Shown piece by piece: positions 31,383 through 40,461 of a stretch of 50,135 bases of DNA. Position 1 is the stretch's first letter. Each line of letters starts with the position of its first letter. The DNA comes from RUG472 sp045224495 (lineage in GTDB: Bacteria > Bacillota > Clostridia > Christensenellales > CAG-138). Below the pieces are notes generated by a model that saw only the letters and a list, made by a program, of their open reading frames with translations, was not told the origin of the DNA and did no database searches. The stretch lies in contig JBGVAK010000071.1 in assembly GCA_045224495.1 (NCBI GenBank), forward strand, positions 1 through 50,135, given 5' to 3'. The position numbers and the translations under genes were made by a program.

Positions 31383-32624
31383 TCACATCTTCAGCTCGAT
31401 GGCCCGGTAGTTGGAGGGCCACATACCTGTGACAGACTCGAATACCTCGGAAAAATAGCTGCGGGAGCAGTAATTGAGCTTGTCGCTCACGTCCTGGATC
31501 GTCAGCGTGGGATCGGCCAGCAGGACCTTGGCCTCCTCCACCTTGCGTTCGTTGATATAGTCCCAGATGCTCATGCCCATCTCCTGCTTGAATTTGCGGG
31601 AGAGATAATACTTGGTGTAGCCGATCATCTTGCCCAGCTGCTCCAGCTCGATGGTATCATAGATGTGCATGTCGATATAATCGCAGCACACCTGGATGGG
31701 CTTGGAGATGTCCGCCCGCTTCTTCAGCTTGTGGACCCGGTTGATGAAGTCCGCATACATGGTATCCAGAATGTGCTTGCGTTCCGCGGTGCTCTTGACG
31801 CTGGCGATCTGGGTCTCATAGTAATCCCCCACGGAGTAGGCGATGACCGGGGACAGCCCGCCGCGGATCGCCGCAGCCACTGACAGCGTGATGAACTTGA
31901 TGGCGTAGGTATAGGCCTTCTCGTTTGGATTCCCAAAGTTCTTTGCGCCGTAGGACGCCTTGCTGACGGCGTGGTTCAATGCGCCGGCGTAGTTCAGATC
32001 CCCCCGCTCGATCTTGCCGAACAGCTCCTGCTGGGTCTGATAGACGCCGGCATGATCGCTGGAGTGTTCGTTTGAGGATTCGTCGGGGACCAGCGAGTTC
32101 TTTTTCTGGGGTTTCTTTTCCTTGGCGGTGGTATACCGGAAAGCTTCGATGCCGATCTTTTCCTCATTGACCGCAAAGTGCAGCATCTGCACATAGGGCC
32201 AAAAGCGCGTGGCGCTCAGCACCGGCTGCCCCGCCAGCATGTTGAGGGCCCGGCGGCGGAAGCGGGAGGACATATAGTGGCGGTCCAGCTCCTTCTCGAT
32301 GCTGTCCACGGTGATATCGCTTTGATACAGTGGGCCGAGGATATGCAGGCGATACAGGGCGGCGTCGGTATACTCGAACACGAAGGCCGAGCACAGGTCG
32401 ATGTCGTTATAGGAGATCACGGGCGTGCGCATGGCTTCGCCCAGGGCTTTGACCTTGGCGAACGTGGTTTCGTCGCCGAACACCAGCCGCACGAAGGTCT
32501 TCTCATCCTGATAGGGGCTGGTGGACCGAAGGAGCTTCCGATCCATGTCGAAGCACCAGTACCCGATGTTCTGGCTGCAGCTCATCAGCTCCAGAAAGTA
32601 GTCGACCCGCTCCGAAATATCCAT
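31383..32624 (-). CDS. AraC-family transcriptional regulator, probable master activator of the locus
   Basis: 413 residues. The N-terminal ~280 residues contain a sensor region (YWCFDMDRKLLRST, HILGPLYQSDI) seen in AraC regulators of sugar loci. The C-terminal AraC DNA-binding domain has two HTH motifs (LEQLGKMIGYTKYYLSRKFK and TIQDVSDKLNYCSRSYFSEVF). Start at 32624 with GAGGAGG upstream; a longer in-frame ATG at 32666 lies in the promoter. Its own promoter and eight others carry the same two-half-site motif, which I infer to be its operator. Confidence 0.92.
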   Translation of the reverse strand: MDISERVDYFLELMSCSQNIGYWCFDMDRKLLRSTSPYQDEKTFVRLVFGDETTFAKVKALGEAMRTPVISYNDIDLCSAFVFEYTDAALYRLHILGPLYQSDITVDSIEKELDRHYMSSRFRRRALNMLAGQPVLSATRFWPYVQMLHFAVNEEKIGIEAFRYTTAKEKKPQKKNSLVPDESSNEHSSDHAGVYQTQQELFGKIERGDLNYAGALNHAVSKASYGAKNFGNPNEKAYTYAIKFITLSVAAAIRGGLSPVIAYSVGDYYETQIASVKSTAERKHILDTMYADFINRVHKLKKRADISKPIQVCCDYIDMHIYDTIELEQLGKMIGYTKYYLSRKFKQEMGMSIWDYINERKVEEAKVLLADPTLTIQDVSDKLNYCSRSYFSEVFESVTGMWPSNYRAIELKM

Positions 32625-32657
32625 GTTGGCCTCCTCGCTGTCCTTTGAGATACACTC

Positions 32658-32720
32658 ATTATACATTGCGTTCTGTGATTTGCGAATATGCTATTTGGTT
32701 ATTACGTCAGCTGATTTGCT
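32658..32720 (-). promoter_or_regulatory. AraC-type site and promoter of araC itself
   Basis: Minus strand: AGCAAATC (32713-32720) and a weaker AACCAAAT (32693-32700) 20 bp on, with GAC in the centre. A 6-bp gap, -35 TTCGCA (32681-32686), 17 bp and TATAAT (32658-32663) follow. Suggests positive autoregulation. Confidence 0.65.
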
Positions 32721-32777
32721 TTTATCCGGAAATAAAAGACCAGCCGATCCGGAAAACGCGGTTTTTTTAGCGACTTT

Positions 32778-32841
32778 CGCAAAGCAGTATACGCGTTCGC
32801 AAAAGGGGATGCTGTCAAAAAGGGGGCAGCCGTGCCATAAT
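32778..32841 (+). promoter_or_regulatory. AraC-type site and promoter of the first 2-hydroxyacid dehydrogenase
   Basis: CGCAAAGC (32778-32785) and CGCAAAAG (32798-32805), 20 bp apart, with TAC in the centre. A 6-bp gap, -35 CTGTCA (32812-32817), 18 bp and CATAAT (32836-32841) follow. Confidence 0.65.
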
Positions 32842-32888
32842 AGATCATGGTATTTCGTGGAAGACACGGGAGAAAGGAGTATCGCCCC

Positions 32889-33995
32889 ATGCCGAAGATC
32901 CGCAAGGTCGTGACCACCGTTTGGTACAACAAAAAGAACATGTATGCTCTGCGCCGGGTGTTCCCGGAGGCCCAGTTCGTCTACGTTCCCTTCTATGACA
33001 AGGACGCCCTTGAACGGGAAGCCCGGGACGCGGACGTGGCCATCCTGATGGGCGACGTGGACCCCGTTTTGCTGGGTGAGAACACGCTGAAGTGGATCTT
33101 CTGCGACCACGCCGGCCTGAACGGCTCCGCGAGGCCGGAGGTATTCGCCCGCGGCATCCCCGTCACGGGCGCCGCCGGACGCAGCGCCCCGGTGCTGGCC
33201 GAGCATTGCATCTACTTCATGCTGCAGGGCTGCTATCACACCCGGGAGCTCCTGGCCGCCCAGGAAAAGGGCCAGTGGGGCGTGGACGGGATGCAGACCT
33301 GGCGGGGCCTGTACGGCAGGACCGTGGGCATCGTGGGGCTGGGCAACAACGGCAGGCACCTGGCCGACCGGCTCAAAGCCTTCGGGATGCACATCATCTC
33401 CTACAACCTCGCTCCGGTTAAGGGCTACGATTTCATCGACCGGCAGCTGACCATCGAAGGCGGCGATACCATCGAGCCCCTGCTGCGGGAATCCGATTTC
33501 ATCGTCCTCACCATCGCGCTCACCGATCAGACCTTCCACATGCTGAACAAGGAGACCTTCAAGCAGGTCAAGAAGGGCGCGTTCCTGGTGAACATGGCCC
33601 GGGGCGGCGTAGTCTGTACGGAGGACATGATCGAAGCGCTGAAGGACGGCACCCTGTCCGGTGCGGGATTGGACGTGTTCGAGGAGCAACCCCTGTCCCC
33701 CGATTCACCCCTGTGGACCATGCCCAACGTGTACATCACCCCCCACTCCACCCCCCAGGTCCCGGACCGGGCGGCGGCCAGCATCGAGATCATCCGGGAG
33801 AACGCCAGGCGTTTCGAAGCCGGCGAACCGCTGCTGAATCTGCTGCGCCCCTCCGACGCGATGGACAACAACAAAGCCGAGGGCGGCTGGGCCAAGATGC
33901 TGCACGCGAAGCTGACAAAGGAACAGATCGCCCAGATCGACTTTGACAAGTATTTCGGCAAACGGGACTGGACGGACCCCTCCGAATGGATGTAG
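32889..33995 (+). CDS. D-isomer specific 2-hydroxyacid dehydrogenase
   Basis: 368 residues. NAD-binding VGIVGLGNNGRHLADRLKAFG, catalytic Arg in NMARGGVV, Glu in FEEQPL and His in TPHSTP are all in place. Interconverts a D-2-hydroxy acid and a 2-oxo acid (for example hydroxypyruvate or glyoxylate); substrate not readable. Start at 32889 with AAAGGAG 9 bp upstream. Divergent from araC and under its own AraC-type site. Its C-terminal tail (EGGWAKMLHAKLTKEQ) is longer than usual. Confidence 0.92.
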   Translation: MPKIRKVVTTVWYNKKNMYALRRVFPEAQFVYVPFYDKDALEREARDADVAILMGDVDPVLLGENTLKWIFCDHAGLNGSARPEVFARGIPVTGAAGRSAPVLAEHCIYFMLQGCYHTRELLAAQEKGQWGVDGMQTWRGLYGRTVGIVGLGNNGRHLADRLKAFGMHIISYNLAPVKGYDFIDRQLTIEGGDTIEPLLRESDFIVLTIALTDQTFHMLNKETFKQVKKGAFLVNMARGGVVCTEDMIEALKDGTLSGAGLDVFEEQPLSPDSPLWTMPNVYITPHSTPQVPDRAAASIEIIRENARRFEAGEPLLNLLRPSDAMDNNKAEGGWAKMLHAKLTKEQIAQIDFDKYFGKRDWTDPSEWM

Positions 33996-34019
33996 AATAA
34001 TAGCATCGAACAAGCGCAG

Positions 34020-34046
34020 CCGAGCCTTCGGGCTCGGTTGTTTTTG
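34020..34046 (+). terminator. Intrinsic terminator of the dehydrogenase gene
   Basis: CCGAGCC-TTCG-GGCTCGG followed by TTGTTTTT; the UUCG tetraloop makes it very stable. Confidence 0.9.
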
Positions 34047-34065
34047 ATGAATAAGCAAATAAACA

Positions 34066-34088
34066 GCGGCGTCGCGTTTCGACGCCGC
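34066..34088 (-). terminator. Intrinsic terminator of the solute-binding protein gene
   Basis: Minus strand CGGCGTCG...CGACGCCG stem, followed by TGTTTATTTG. Confidence 0.8.
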
Positions 34089-34103
34089 CATATGGGTTTG
34101 ACC

Positions 34104-35933
34104 TTATTTGAACTGATCGCAGATGCGCTGATAGGCGTCCGTGATCTTGCCGGGGCCGTACTTCTTAATCATCTTGCAGTAATCGTTCCAGGCCGTGTCG
34201 TCCTTGATGTTCAGCTTACCGGTGATGAACTGCGGGATCTGGGTGGACATATAGGTGTCGATGTTGGCCTTGGTCTTGTTGTACTGCGCGGATTCATCCG
34301 CCGTAAACTGGTCGTTGGTCTGCTTCTGGATGTAGCCGTAGTTCTGATAATGATCCCAGGCCAACATGCACTGGACGGCTTCGGGGGTGTAGCTCTGGTT
34401 CAGCGCCGGGACGAAGCCCCAGTCATAGAGGCCGATGGACATGCGCTTGCCGGCCACGGCGGAGGCCAGGTTGTTGTCCTCCCGGGTGGCGGGATTGCGG
34501 ACATAGACGGGGACGCCCTTCTCATCCACGCCGTCGGCATAGTAGCCGTACTCCAGGTTGAACTTGGCGTAGACGGGATCTTTGACTTCCTGGACCTCCT
34601 CTTTGGTCAGGCCGAAGCACAGTTTCAGCCCGCCGTCGGTGGTGAAGAGGTAATCCATGAACGTCAGGAGGGTCGGCAGGTCCTCTTCGGACACCTTCTT
34701 GGTGATGACCTGGGCGTTGCGCACGTGGCTGTACTGATACATGCTGTAGGGGACCTGGAGCTTGACGGCGTCGGAGCCGTAGACGTCGTTGATGGGCTGA
34801 TAGGCGCCCTGGATCATGATGCCCTTCGTCAGGGGCATATCGGCCACCTCCAGCAGGTCGCCGGTCTCCGCCCGGCGGCCTACGAACATGCCGATCTTGC
34901 CTGCGTGGGACGCGGAGGTGTTGATGGAATAGGCCTGATCGGTGGTCCGCTCGGCAAACTGCTTGTCCAGCCAGCCCTTGGTATACCAGTTGTTCAGGCA
35001 TTCGAGATAGGCCCGCATGGATTCAGAATCTCCGCCGAAGCCTGCGTTGTTGTCAGGAGTCAGGTACCACAGAGGCGCGCCGCCGCCAAAGGCCGTGAAC
35101 AGAGAGCCGTCCTCGTTGTATCCCTTATAGAAGATGGAGAGGCAGTATCCGTCCGTGATGCCCAGGTCAGCCTGAGCCTTGGTGAAGATGTCGAACATCC
35201 ATTCCCAGTCGGAAATGAATACGGGGCAGGTGCCGTCCCAGTCGGGATCGACGGTCAGATAAAAGGCCTTCAGTTGCTCGTTGTACCAGCTGGGGAACAC
35301 TACGTCGTCATGCCAGCCGTTCTCGTCCTTGGACCAGGTGAAGGCGGCGCCGGTTGAGGGGTTCACCCCGTACTTGGCGATCCAGTCCCGCCGATAGAGC
35401 CAGCCCATGAAGTTGTTCAGCGTCTCGTTGGTGATGGAGGAGATGGCCAGGATCTTCTGCTCCCCGTCCACGTTGGAATACAGGAACTGCCTGCTTTCAG
35501 GGTGGGCCTCCAGCGCCTTCTTGTAGTTGGGCATATACTGGTCGATATAGGGCGTGAGATCATAGATCACGTCGTCTTCATAGAGCTCGGAGGCGCTGGT
35601 GGTGGAGCGGCTCATGTCCATGATCATGGCATAGTCCTCGGTGGCCAGGAGCGTATTGAAGTTGTCCAGCTCCGCGCCGGAGATGGGGACCTGGAAACGG
35701 AACTTTAGCTTGCGCCCGTTGAAGTCCATGGTCTCGAAATATTTCACGACGGGGTTCTGCTCATAGGAATCGTAATAGGTGGAATCCTCACCCGCCGGGA
35801 TCCACCAGGTCACTTCCAGGGGCTTGGTGCCGTCGCCGCCGGCGGAGGCGTCCTCTTTGCCGCCGCAGCCCATGAGCAGCGCGGTGGACAGCAGCATCAC
35901 GAGACACAGTATCAGGGAAATCGCGCGTTTCAT
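34104..35933 (-). CDS. Extracellular solute-binding lipoprotein (LplA-type, sugar ABC transporter)
   Basis: 609 residues. Lipoprotein signal peptide with lipobox LLMGC at about residue 23, then a Gly/Asp linker. The length and features such as YEQNPVVKYFETM, ISSITNETLNNFMGWLYRRDWIAKYG and DVVFPSWYNE fit large LplA-like binding proteins that pair with LplB/YtcP permeases. TAAGGAG precedes the ATG. It lies 28 bp after the GHL6-type gene, so both share one AraC-type promoter. It would capture the glycan fragment for the two permeases at 26.3-28.2 kb. Confidence 0.92.
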   Translation of the reverse strand: MKRAISLILCLVMLLSTALLMGCGGKEDASAGGDGTKPLEVTWWIPAGEDSTYYDSYEQNPVVKYFETMDFNGRKLKFRFQVPISGAELDNFNTLLATEDYAMIMDMSRSTTSASELYEDDVIYDLTPYIDQYMPNYKKALEAHPESRQFLYSNVDGEQKILAISSITNETLNNFMGWLYRRDWIAKYGVNPSTGAAFTWSKDENGWHDDVVFPSWYNEQLKAFYLTVDPDWDGTCPVFISDWEWMFDIFTKAQADLGITDGYCLSIFYKGYNEDGSLFTAFGGGAPLWYLTPDNNAGFGGDSESMRAYLECLNNWYTKGWLDKQFAERTTDQAYSINTSASHAGKIGMFVGRRAETGDLLEVADMPLTKGIMIQGAYQPINDVYGSDAVKLQVPYSMYQYSHVRNAQVITKKVSEEDLPTLLTFMDYLFTTDGGLKLCFGLTKEEVQEVKDPVYAKFNLEYGYYADGVDEKGVPVYVRNPATREDNNLASAVAGKRMSIGLYDWGFVPALNQSYTPEAVQCMLAWDHYQNYGYIQKQTNDQFTADESAQYNKTKANIDTYMSTQIPQFITGKLNIKDDTAWNDYCKMIKKYGPGKITDAYQRICDQFK

Positions 35934-35961
35934 CTTTTTTCTCCTTAATATGCTGTATTGT

Positions 35962-37920
35962 TCATTCGGTGATTATCACGCAGGCGTGAGCGCCCAGGCG
36001 CGGCACAGTGATGGTCAGCACGCCGTTTTGCAGCGTGTACACGAGATTCCCCGGTTCATCCATATTTTCGCATACCGCGGTATCCTTTGTCCAGGGGATT
36101 GCAATGGTCTGGTCCGTCAGCAGGGCGGGGTCGAAGAAGCTGTTCCCGAAGTGGCCGCTGCCGTTGACGAAGTGGATCGTCTCAAAGCCTGCGCCACGGC
36201 CGCGGGTGATCTCCACCATGGGGCTGAGGGAGACCGCCGGAGAGATCAGACCGCACAGGCTCTCCAGCACGTCCTCCATGAACAGCAGCCAGTTGTCGAA
36301 GCCGTTCTGGTAGTAGGCCGTCCCCGGATACCAGGGAACGTACAGGACCTGCCCCTGTCCATAGGGGCGGCTGGTCGCGGCGGGGAAGGATGTGGCCTCG
36401 GCCGTGGGATAGCACAGTTCCGGCGGGCCGAAGGGTTCCGGCGGCAGCAGGACGCCGTACTTCTGCGTATCCTCCGCATATTCCGCTTCCCAATAGCTCT
36501 TGCCCAGCATGACGAAGGGCCTGTTCGAAAAATGGGGGAAGGCCGCCTGCTCCTCCCGGCGGATATGGAGCATGGCCCCCAGCAGCCGGTCGTTTCGCTT
36601 CGCCGTTTCCGCCAAGCCCAGGCAGGACAAAGCGGGAGGCTGGCCGATGCAGAGGACCGTGCCGCCCTCTTGCACAAACCTATCCAGCCGTTGGGCGGCT
36701 TCCGGACTGAGGCGGGGCTTCTCCGGCAGGACGATGGCCTTGTACCTGCCAAGCTCGATCTTGCCGAGGCCCCCCAGCAGCGTCTCGTCGAAGGGGATGT
36801 GCAGCTCCGTCAGCGCCCGGATCCAGCCCCGCTCCTCCGGGTTGGGGATCACGTAGGCGTCCCGGACCAGCAGGACATCCGCCAGAGACTGTACGTTATA
36901 TAGGTGCTTCTCATGGGCGGCGGCGTAGGCGAACACCTTCTTGACCCGATCGTAGGCCGAGGCATCCGCCTTGTTCTCGGGTCGGCCCATGATGTAGTAA
37001 TCGAGACCGGCGAAGTTAGAGAGGGTCTGATAGAGCCGCAGCTCCTGCAGGGCGAGCGTCGCCGCCACATGGCGATAGGAGAAGCCCATGAAGTCCACGT
37101 CGGCGCTGGTGCCGTTCACGCCCATGCCTCGAATGGCCCGGGCGTTGGAAGAAGCCTGATACTGCCAGTGGGGCAGCTCCCGGCCGTACTCCGAATTGGC
37201 CTCCTGGCGCACATAATCCACGGAGCAGTAGGCAAGCTCCGGCCGGATGCTCCGAAGGAGCTTCGTCACCCGCTGCTTCTGGGCGGCGGCCAGCTCCTGC
37301 TGGAAGCGGAAATAGATCATGCTGGCCTTGTCCCCGGGTCGGAGGGTCTCCGGTATGGACATGCCATACTTTTCCCGGAACGCTCGGCGGCAGTTCTCGC
37401 AATGGCAGGGACCGTGACGGTTCATGCTGTAATCCACGATGTACCCCGTGGCGGTGCCCATGTTGCAGTAGATGCCGTCGAAGGGGATGGCGGTCAGCAG
37501 CTCCTTCAGTATCTCGTCCATATAGCCGCCCTGGTAACCGCCTGAAAGGCAGGTCTGCACATATCCATTATAGATAAGGGGCGTTCCGTCGGCGTGGCGA
37601 TAGGCCCAATCCGGATGGCGCTCGAACACGCTTTCGTCGATCTTGGAGAAATCCGTCCGAGCGATGACCCGGATGCCCGCCTCATGGCAGCGGTCCACCA
37701 AATGCTTCAGATCGAATCCGTCGAGAAAGGCGCTCCGGGGCTGGTCGGCAAGCTCGGTCGGGTAGCTGGCGATAAGGCCGGCCGCGTTGAGCATGACGGC
37801 GTTGCAGGAGAAGGAGACCAGCTCCTCCATGAATCGATCCTCGTCAAATTCCCGGGTGTCGATCTCCCGGAAATTGGGCTGGATCATGCGCCAGGGGTAA
37901 TTTGTCCACCAACCGTCCAT
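35962..37920 (-). CDS. Putative glycoside hydrolase (GHL6-type TIM barrel plus amidotransferase-like domain)
   Basis: 652 residues, no signal peptide, so likely cytoplasmic. Begins WWTNYPWRMIQPNFREID, then AGIRVIARTDFSK, WAYRHADGTPLIYNGYVQTCLSGGY and FDGIYCNMGTATGYIVDYS, features of the hypothetical glycosyl hydrolase 6 (GHL6) barrel, with a Cys pair in HGPCHCENCRRAF. Residues about 380-560 resemble the beta-galactosidase trimerisation-type domain, and the end is a beta sandwich. Start at 37920 with CAGGAGCAAGG upstream. Activity unknown; it probably cleaves the imported saccharide. Confidence 0.82.
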   Translation of the reverse strand: MDGWWTNYPWRMIQPNFREIDTREFDEDRFMEELVSFSCNAVMLNAAGLIASYPTELADQPRSAFLDGFDLKHLVDRCHEAGIRVIARTDFSKIDESVFERHPDWAYRHADGTPLIYNGYVQTCLSGGYQGGYMDEILKELLTAIPFDGIYCNMGTATGYIVDYSMNRHGPCHCENCRRAFREKYGMSIPETLRPGDKASMIYFRFQQELAAAQKQRVTKLLRSIRPELAYCSVDYVRQEANSEYGRELPHWQYQASSNARAIRGMGVNGTSADVDFMGFSYRHVAATLALQELRLYQTLSNFAGLDYYIMGRPENKADASAYDRVKKVFAYAAAHEKHLYNVQSLADVLLVRDAYVIPNPEERGWIRALTELHIPFDETLLGGLGKIELGRYKAIVLPEKPRLSPEAAQRLDRFVQEGGTVLCIGQPPALSCLGLAETAKRNDRLLGAMLHIRREEQAAFPHFSNRPFVMLGKSYWEAEYAEDTQKYGVLLPPEPFGPPELCYPTAEATSFPAATSRPYGQGQVLYVPWYPGTAYYQNGFDNWLLFMEDVLESLCGLISPAVSLSPMVEITRGRGAGFETIHFVNGSGHFGNSFFDPALLTDQTIAIPWTKDTAVCENMDEPGNLVYTLQNGVLTITVPRLGAHACVIITE

Positions 37921-37946
37921 ACCTTGCTCCTGTGTTTGATGCCTAT

Positions 37947-38009
37947 ATTGTAAAAAACCGATGGGCCATCGTAAATCTGACGATTTGCTTTTGGGTCCGT
38001 CCATTTGCT
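37947..38009 (-). promoter_or_regulatory. AraC-type site and promoter of the GHL6/binding-protein operon
   Basis: Minus strand: AGCAAATG (38002-38009) and AGCAAATC (37982-37989), 20 bp apart. A 6-bp gap, -35 TTTACG (37970-37975), 17 bp and TACAAT (37947-37952) follow. Confidence 0.85.
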
Positions 38010-38050
38010 TTCGTGTGCAGAAAAAAGGATCTTCGGCCGAAATAACACCG

Positions 38051-38113
38051 TGACAATCAGCAGACAGCAACGCAAATCCACGGATAGAAAAGCAGAAACA
38101 TGGCTGGTATCCT
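38051..38113 (+). promoter_or_regulatory. AraC-type site and promoter of the GH2 gene
   Basis: TGACAATC (38051-38058) and CGCAAATC (38071-38078), 20 bp apart. A 6-bp gap, -35 TAGAAA (38085-38090), 17 bp and TATCCT (38108-38113) follow. It stands back to back with the site of the divergent GHL6 gene. Confidence 0.75.
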
Positions 38114-38147
38114 TGTGGCAGCAAACATCAAAACGAGGAGGAGAACC

Positions 38148-40325
38148 ATGCGAAGGATCATTCCTTTACAGGATCAGTGGCTGTTTACGAAGGAAGGCGA
38201 AACCGCTTCGGTCACACTGCCTCATACGTGGAATGCAATCGACGGCGCGGACGGCGGCAACGATTACTACCGCGGCGTATGCACCTATCGCAGAACAGTG
38301 AAAAAGCCGCCGATGAACGAGCTGGATCGAGCGTACCTGGAGTTCCTGGGCGTCAACGCCTCGGCCAGCGTCTACTGCAACGGGATCCTGTGCGGGACCC
38401 ATGGCGGGGGGTATTCCACCTTCCGGGTGGATATCACGGATGCGCTTCAAGCCGAGAACGAGCTGTGCGTCAAGGTGGACAATCGGTTCAACGACAGGGT
38501 CTATCCCCAGCGGGCAGATTTCACCTTCTACGGCGGCATCTATCGGGACGTCAATCTGATCGTGGTTCCTTCCTGCCACTTCGCATTGGATCACGACGGC
38601 TCGGCGGGCCTGATCATCCATACCGAAATGGAAGGCGACGACGCCGTGATCCGGCTGCACGCCACGGTGGACGATCTGTATGATCGCATCATCTACAGGA
38701 TCACGGAAGAGAAAAGCGGAAACCCGGTGGCTGAAGCAGAGGGAGAGCGGGCTGAGGTGCGCCTGTCTTCGCCCCATCTCTGGGACGGCGTACGGGACCC
38801 GTTCCTCTACCGCGTCACCGCCACCGTGTATCAGGATGAGACGGCAGCAGATGAAGTCTCCCTTTGCTTCGGGTGCCGCAGCTTTGCCTTCGACGCCGAA
38901 AAGGGCTTTTTTCTGAACGGACGCTCCTACCCGCTGCACGGCGTCAGTCGCCACCAGGACCGGGAGGGCGTGGGCAACGCACTGACGAAAGCTATGCACG
39001 AGGAGGACTTCGCCTTGATCATGGAGATGGGCGCCAACGCTGTGCGCCTTGCCCACTATCAGCACGATCCCTATGTCTACGACCTGTGCGACCGGCTGGG
39101 CCTCATCGTCTGGGCGGAGATCCCGTACATTTCCGAGCATATGCCCAACGCCAAGCGCAACGCGGAGCAGCAACTGTGCGAGCTGATCCATCAGCATGAG
39201 CATCACGCCTCCATCGCCTGTTGGGCCCTGTCCAACGAGATCACCGCTTCGGGGTATTCCCAGGACCTGTACGAAGCTCACCTGTATCTCCATGATCTGG
39301 CCCGCTCGCTGGATCCCACCCGTCCCACAGCCGTGGCCAACGCATTCATGCTGCCCCAGGATTCACCGCTGCTGGAGGTGCCGGACGTGATCGGATACAA
39401 CCTTTACTTCGGGTGGTATCTGGGAACAGCGGAGCAGAACGGAGAATTCCTGGACAGCGTCCACGCCAAGCATCCTGCGAAGCCTCTGGCCTTGACCGAA
39501 TACGGCGCCGATGCGTTCCTGGCCTGGCAGACGGCAAAACCCCGGCGGGGTGACTACACCGAGCAATACCAGGCGGCATATCACAAAGCGCTTCTGGAGA
39601 TATTGGAGAGCCGTCCGTATCTTTGGGGCGGATTCGTCTGGAACATGTTCGACTTTGCCGCCGACGCACGCAACGAGGGCGGCATGCCCGGGCGCAACGG
39701 CAAGGGCCTCATCACCTTTGACAGAAAAACGAAGAAGGATGCGTTCTATCTCTATAAGGCCTATTGGTCTTCCGAGCCCTTCGTCCACATCTGCGGACGG
39801 CGCTATGTGGATCGGATCGAGGACATGACGACGGTGACAGTCTATTCCAATCAGCCCTCTGTTACCCTGTATCGAAACGGTGAACGGTATGAAGAGCAGA
39901 TCGGACGGCGCATCTTCACTTTTGCGGTGCCGAACACGGGCGTGACCGAGCTGAAAGCCGTGGCCGGCGATCAAACCGATTCGATCCGGTTCCGGAAGGT
40001 CGATGAGCCGAACCCGGCGTATACGCTGCCCGGGCAGGAGATCATCAACTGGCTGGATCAGGAAGTGCTTCCCCAGCCGGAAGGCCGATTCTCGGTGTAT
40101 GACACCATAGGCAATCTATGTGCCGTGCCGGAGGGACGAGCGTTTGTGATGGGCATGATGGGGCGCAGCAACGGAACGAACATCCATGTCAAATTTGATG
40201 ACGCCATGCTGCAGATGACCAGATCTGAAACCATCGCCGGCATCGTCGTCCGCAAAAATGTTCCTGATCCCAAAGCGACCCTGAAAGAGCTGAACGCAAA
40301 GCTGAATCGGATCGCCAGGACGTAA
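38148..40325 (+). CDS. Glycoside hydrolase family 2 enzyme (beta-galactosidase/glucuronidase type)
   Basis: 725 residues, no signal peptide. Order: sugar-binding domain (LPHTWNAIDGADGGNDYYRG), immunoglobulin-like domain, and TIM barrel starting at GFFLNGRSYPLHGVSRHQD. The acid/base Glu sits in ACWALSNEI and the nucleophile Glu in LALTEYGADAF. The extra C-terminal ~150 residues form a further sandwich. GAGGAGG precedes the ATG at 38148. Cleaves a beta-linked sugar; galactose versus glucuronate cannot be told. Confidence 0.93.
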   Translation: MRRIIPLQDQWLFTKEGETASVTLPHTWNAIDGADGGNDYYRGVCTYRRTVKKPPMNELDRAYLEFLGVNASASVYCNGILCGTHGGGYSTFRVDITDALQAENELCVKVDNRFNDRVYPQRADFTFYGGIYRDVNLIVVPSCHFALDHDGSAGLIIHTEMEGDDAVIRLHATVDDLYDRIIYRITEEKSGNPVAEAEGERAEVRLSSPHLWDGVRDPFLYRVTATVYQDETAADEVSLCFGCRSFAFDAEKGFFLNGRSYPLHGVSRHQDREGVGNALTKAMHEEDFALIMEMGANAVRLAHYQHDPYVYDLCDRLGLIVWAEIPYISEHMPNAKRNAEQQLCELIHQHEHHASIACWALSNEITASGYSQDLYEAHLYLHDLARSLDPTRPTAVANAFMLPQDSPLLEVPDVIGYNLYFGWYLGTAEQNGEFLDSVHAKHPAKPLALTEYGADAFLAWQTAKPRRGDYTEQYQAAYHKALLEILESRPYLWGGFVWNMFDFAADARNEGGMPGRNGKGLITFDRKTKKDAFYLYKAYWSSEPFVHICGRRYVDRIEDMTTVTVYSNQPSVTLYRNGERYEEQIGRRIFTFAVPNTGVTELKAVAGDQTDSIRFRKVDEPNPAYTLPGQEIINWLDQEVLPQPEGRFSVYDTIGNLCAVPEGRAFVMGMMGRSNGTNIHVKFDDAMLQMTRSETIAGIVVRKNVPDPKATLKELNAKLNRIART

Positions 40326-40345
40326 GGACACAACGTGTTTATCCT

Positions 40346-40366
40346 GCCGCCCACGTGGGCGGTTTT
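40346..40366 (+). terminator. Intrinsic terminator of the GH2 gene
   Basis: CCGCCCA-CG-TGGGCGG followed directly by TTTTTT. Confidence 0.92.
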
Positions 40367-40372
40367 TTGTGC

Positions 40373-40406
40373 GCAAAGGCCGCTCCCCATGGGGAGCGGC
40401 CTTTGC
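40373..40406. repeat. Perfect 34-bp palindrome between convergent genes
   Basis: Two 16-bp arms (GCAAAGGCCGCTCCCC and its complement) around AT, 6 bp after the GH2 terminator. No T-run; it probably acts as a second terminator or RNA-stability hairpin for the convergent transcripts. Confidence 0.75.
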
Positions 40407-40422
40407 ATAGGAGGAACCGTGC

Positions 40423-40461
40423 ATGAAAAAGAGTGGTAAATTCTTTATTTCACAAGATTGA
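40423..40461 (+). CDS. 12-codon mini-ORF with strong ribosome binding site
   Basis: ATAGGAGGAAC stands 5 bp before an ATG that reads MKKSGKFFISQD then TGA. It overlaps the 3' end of the opposite-strand dehydrogenase gene. Either a tiny peptide gene or the abandoned start of a lost gene. Confidence 0.25.
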   Translation: MKKSGKFFISQD

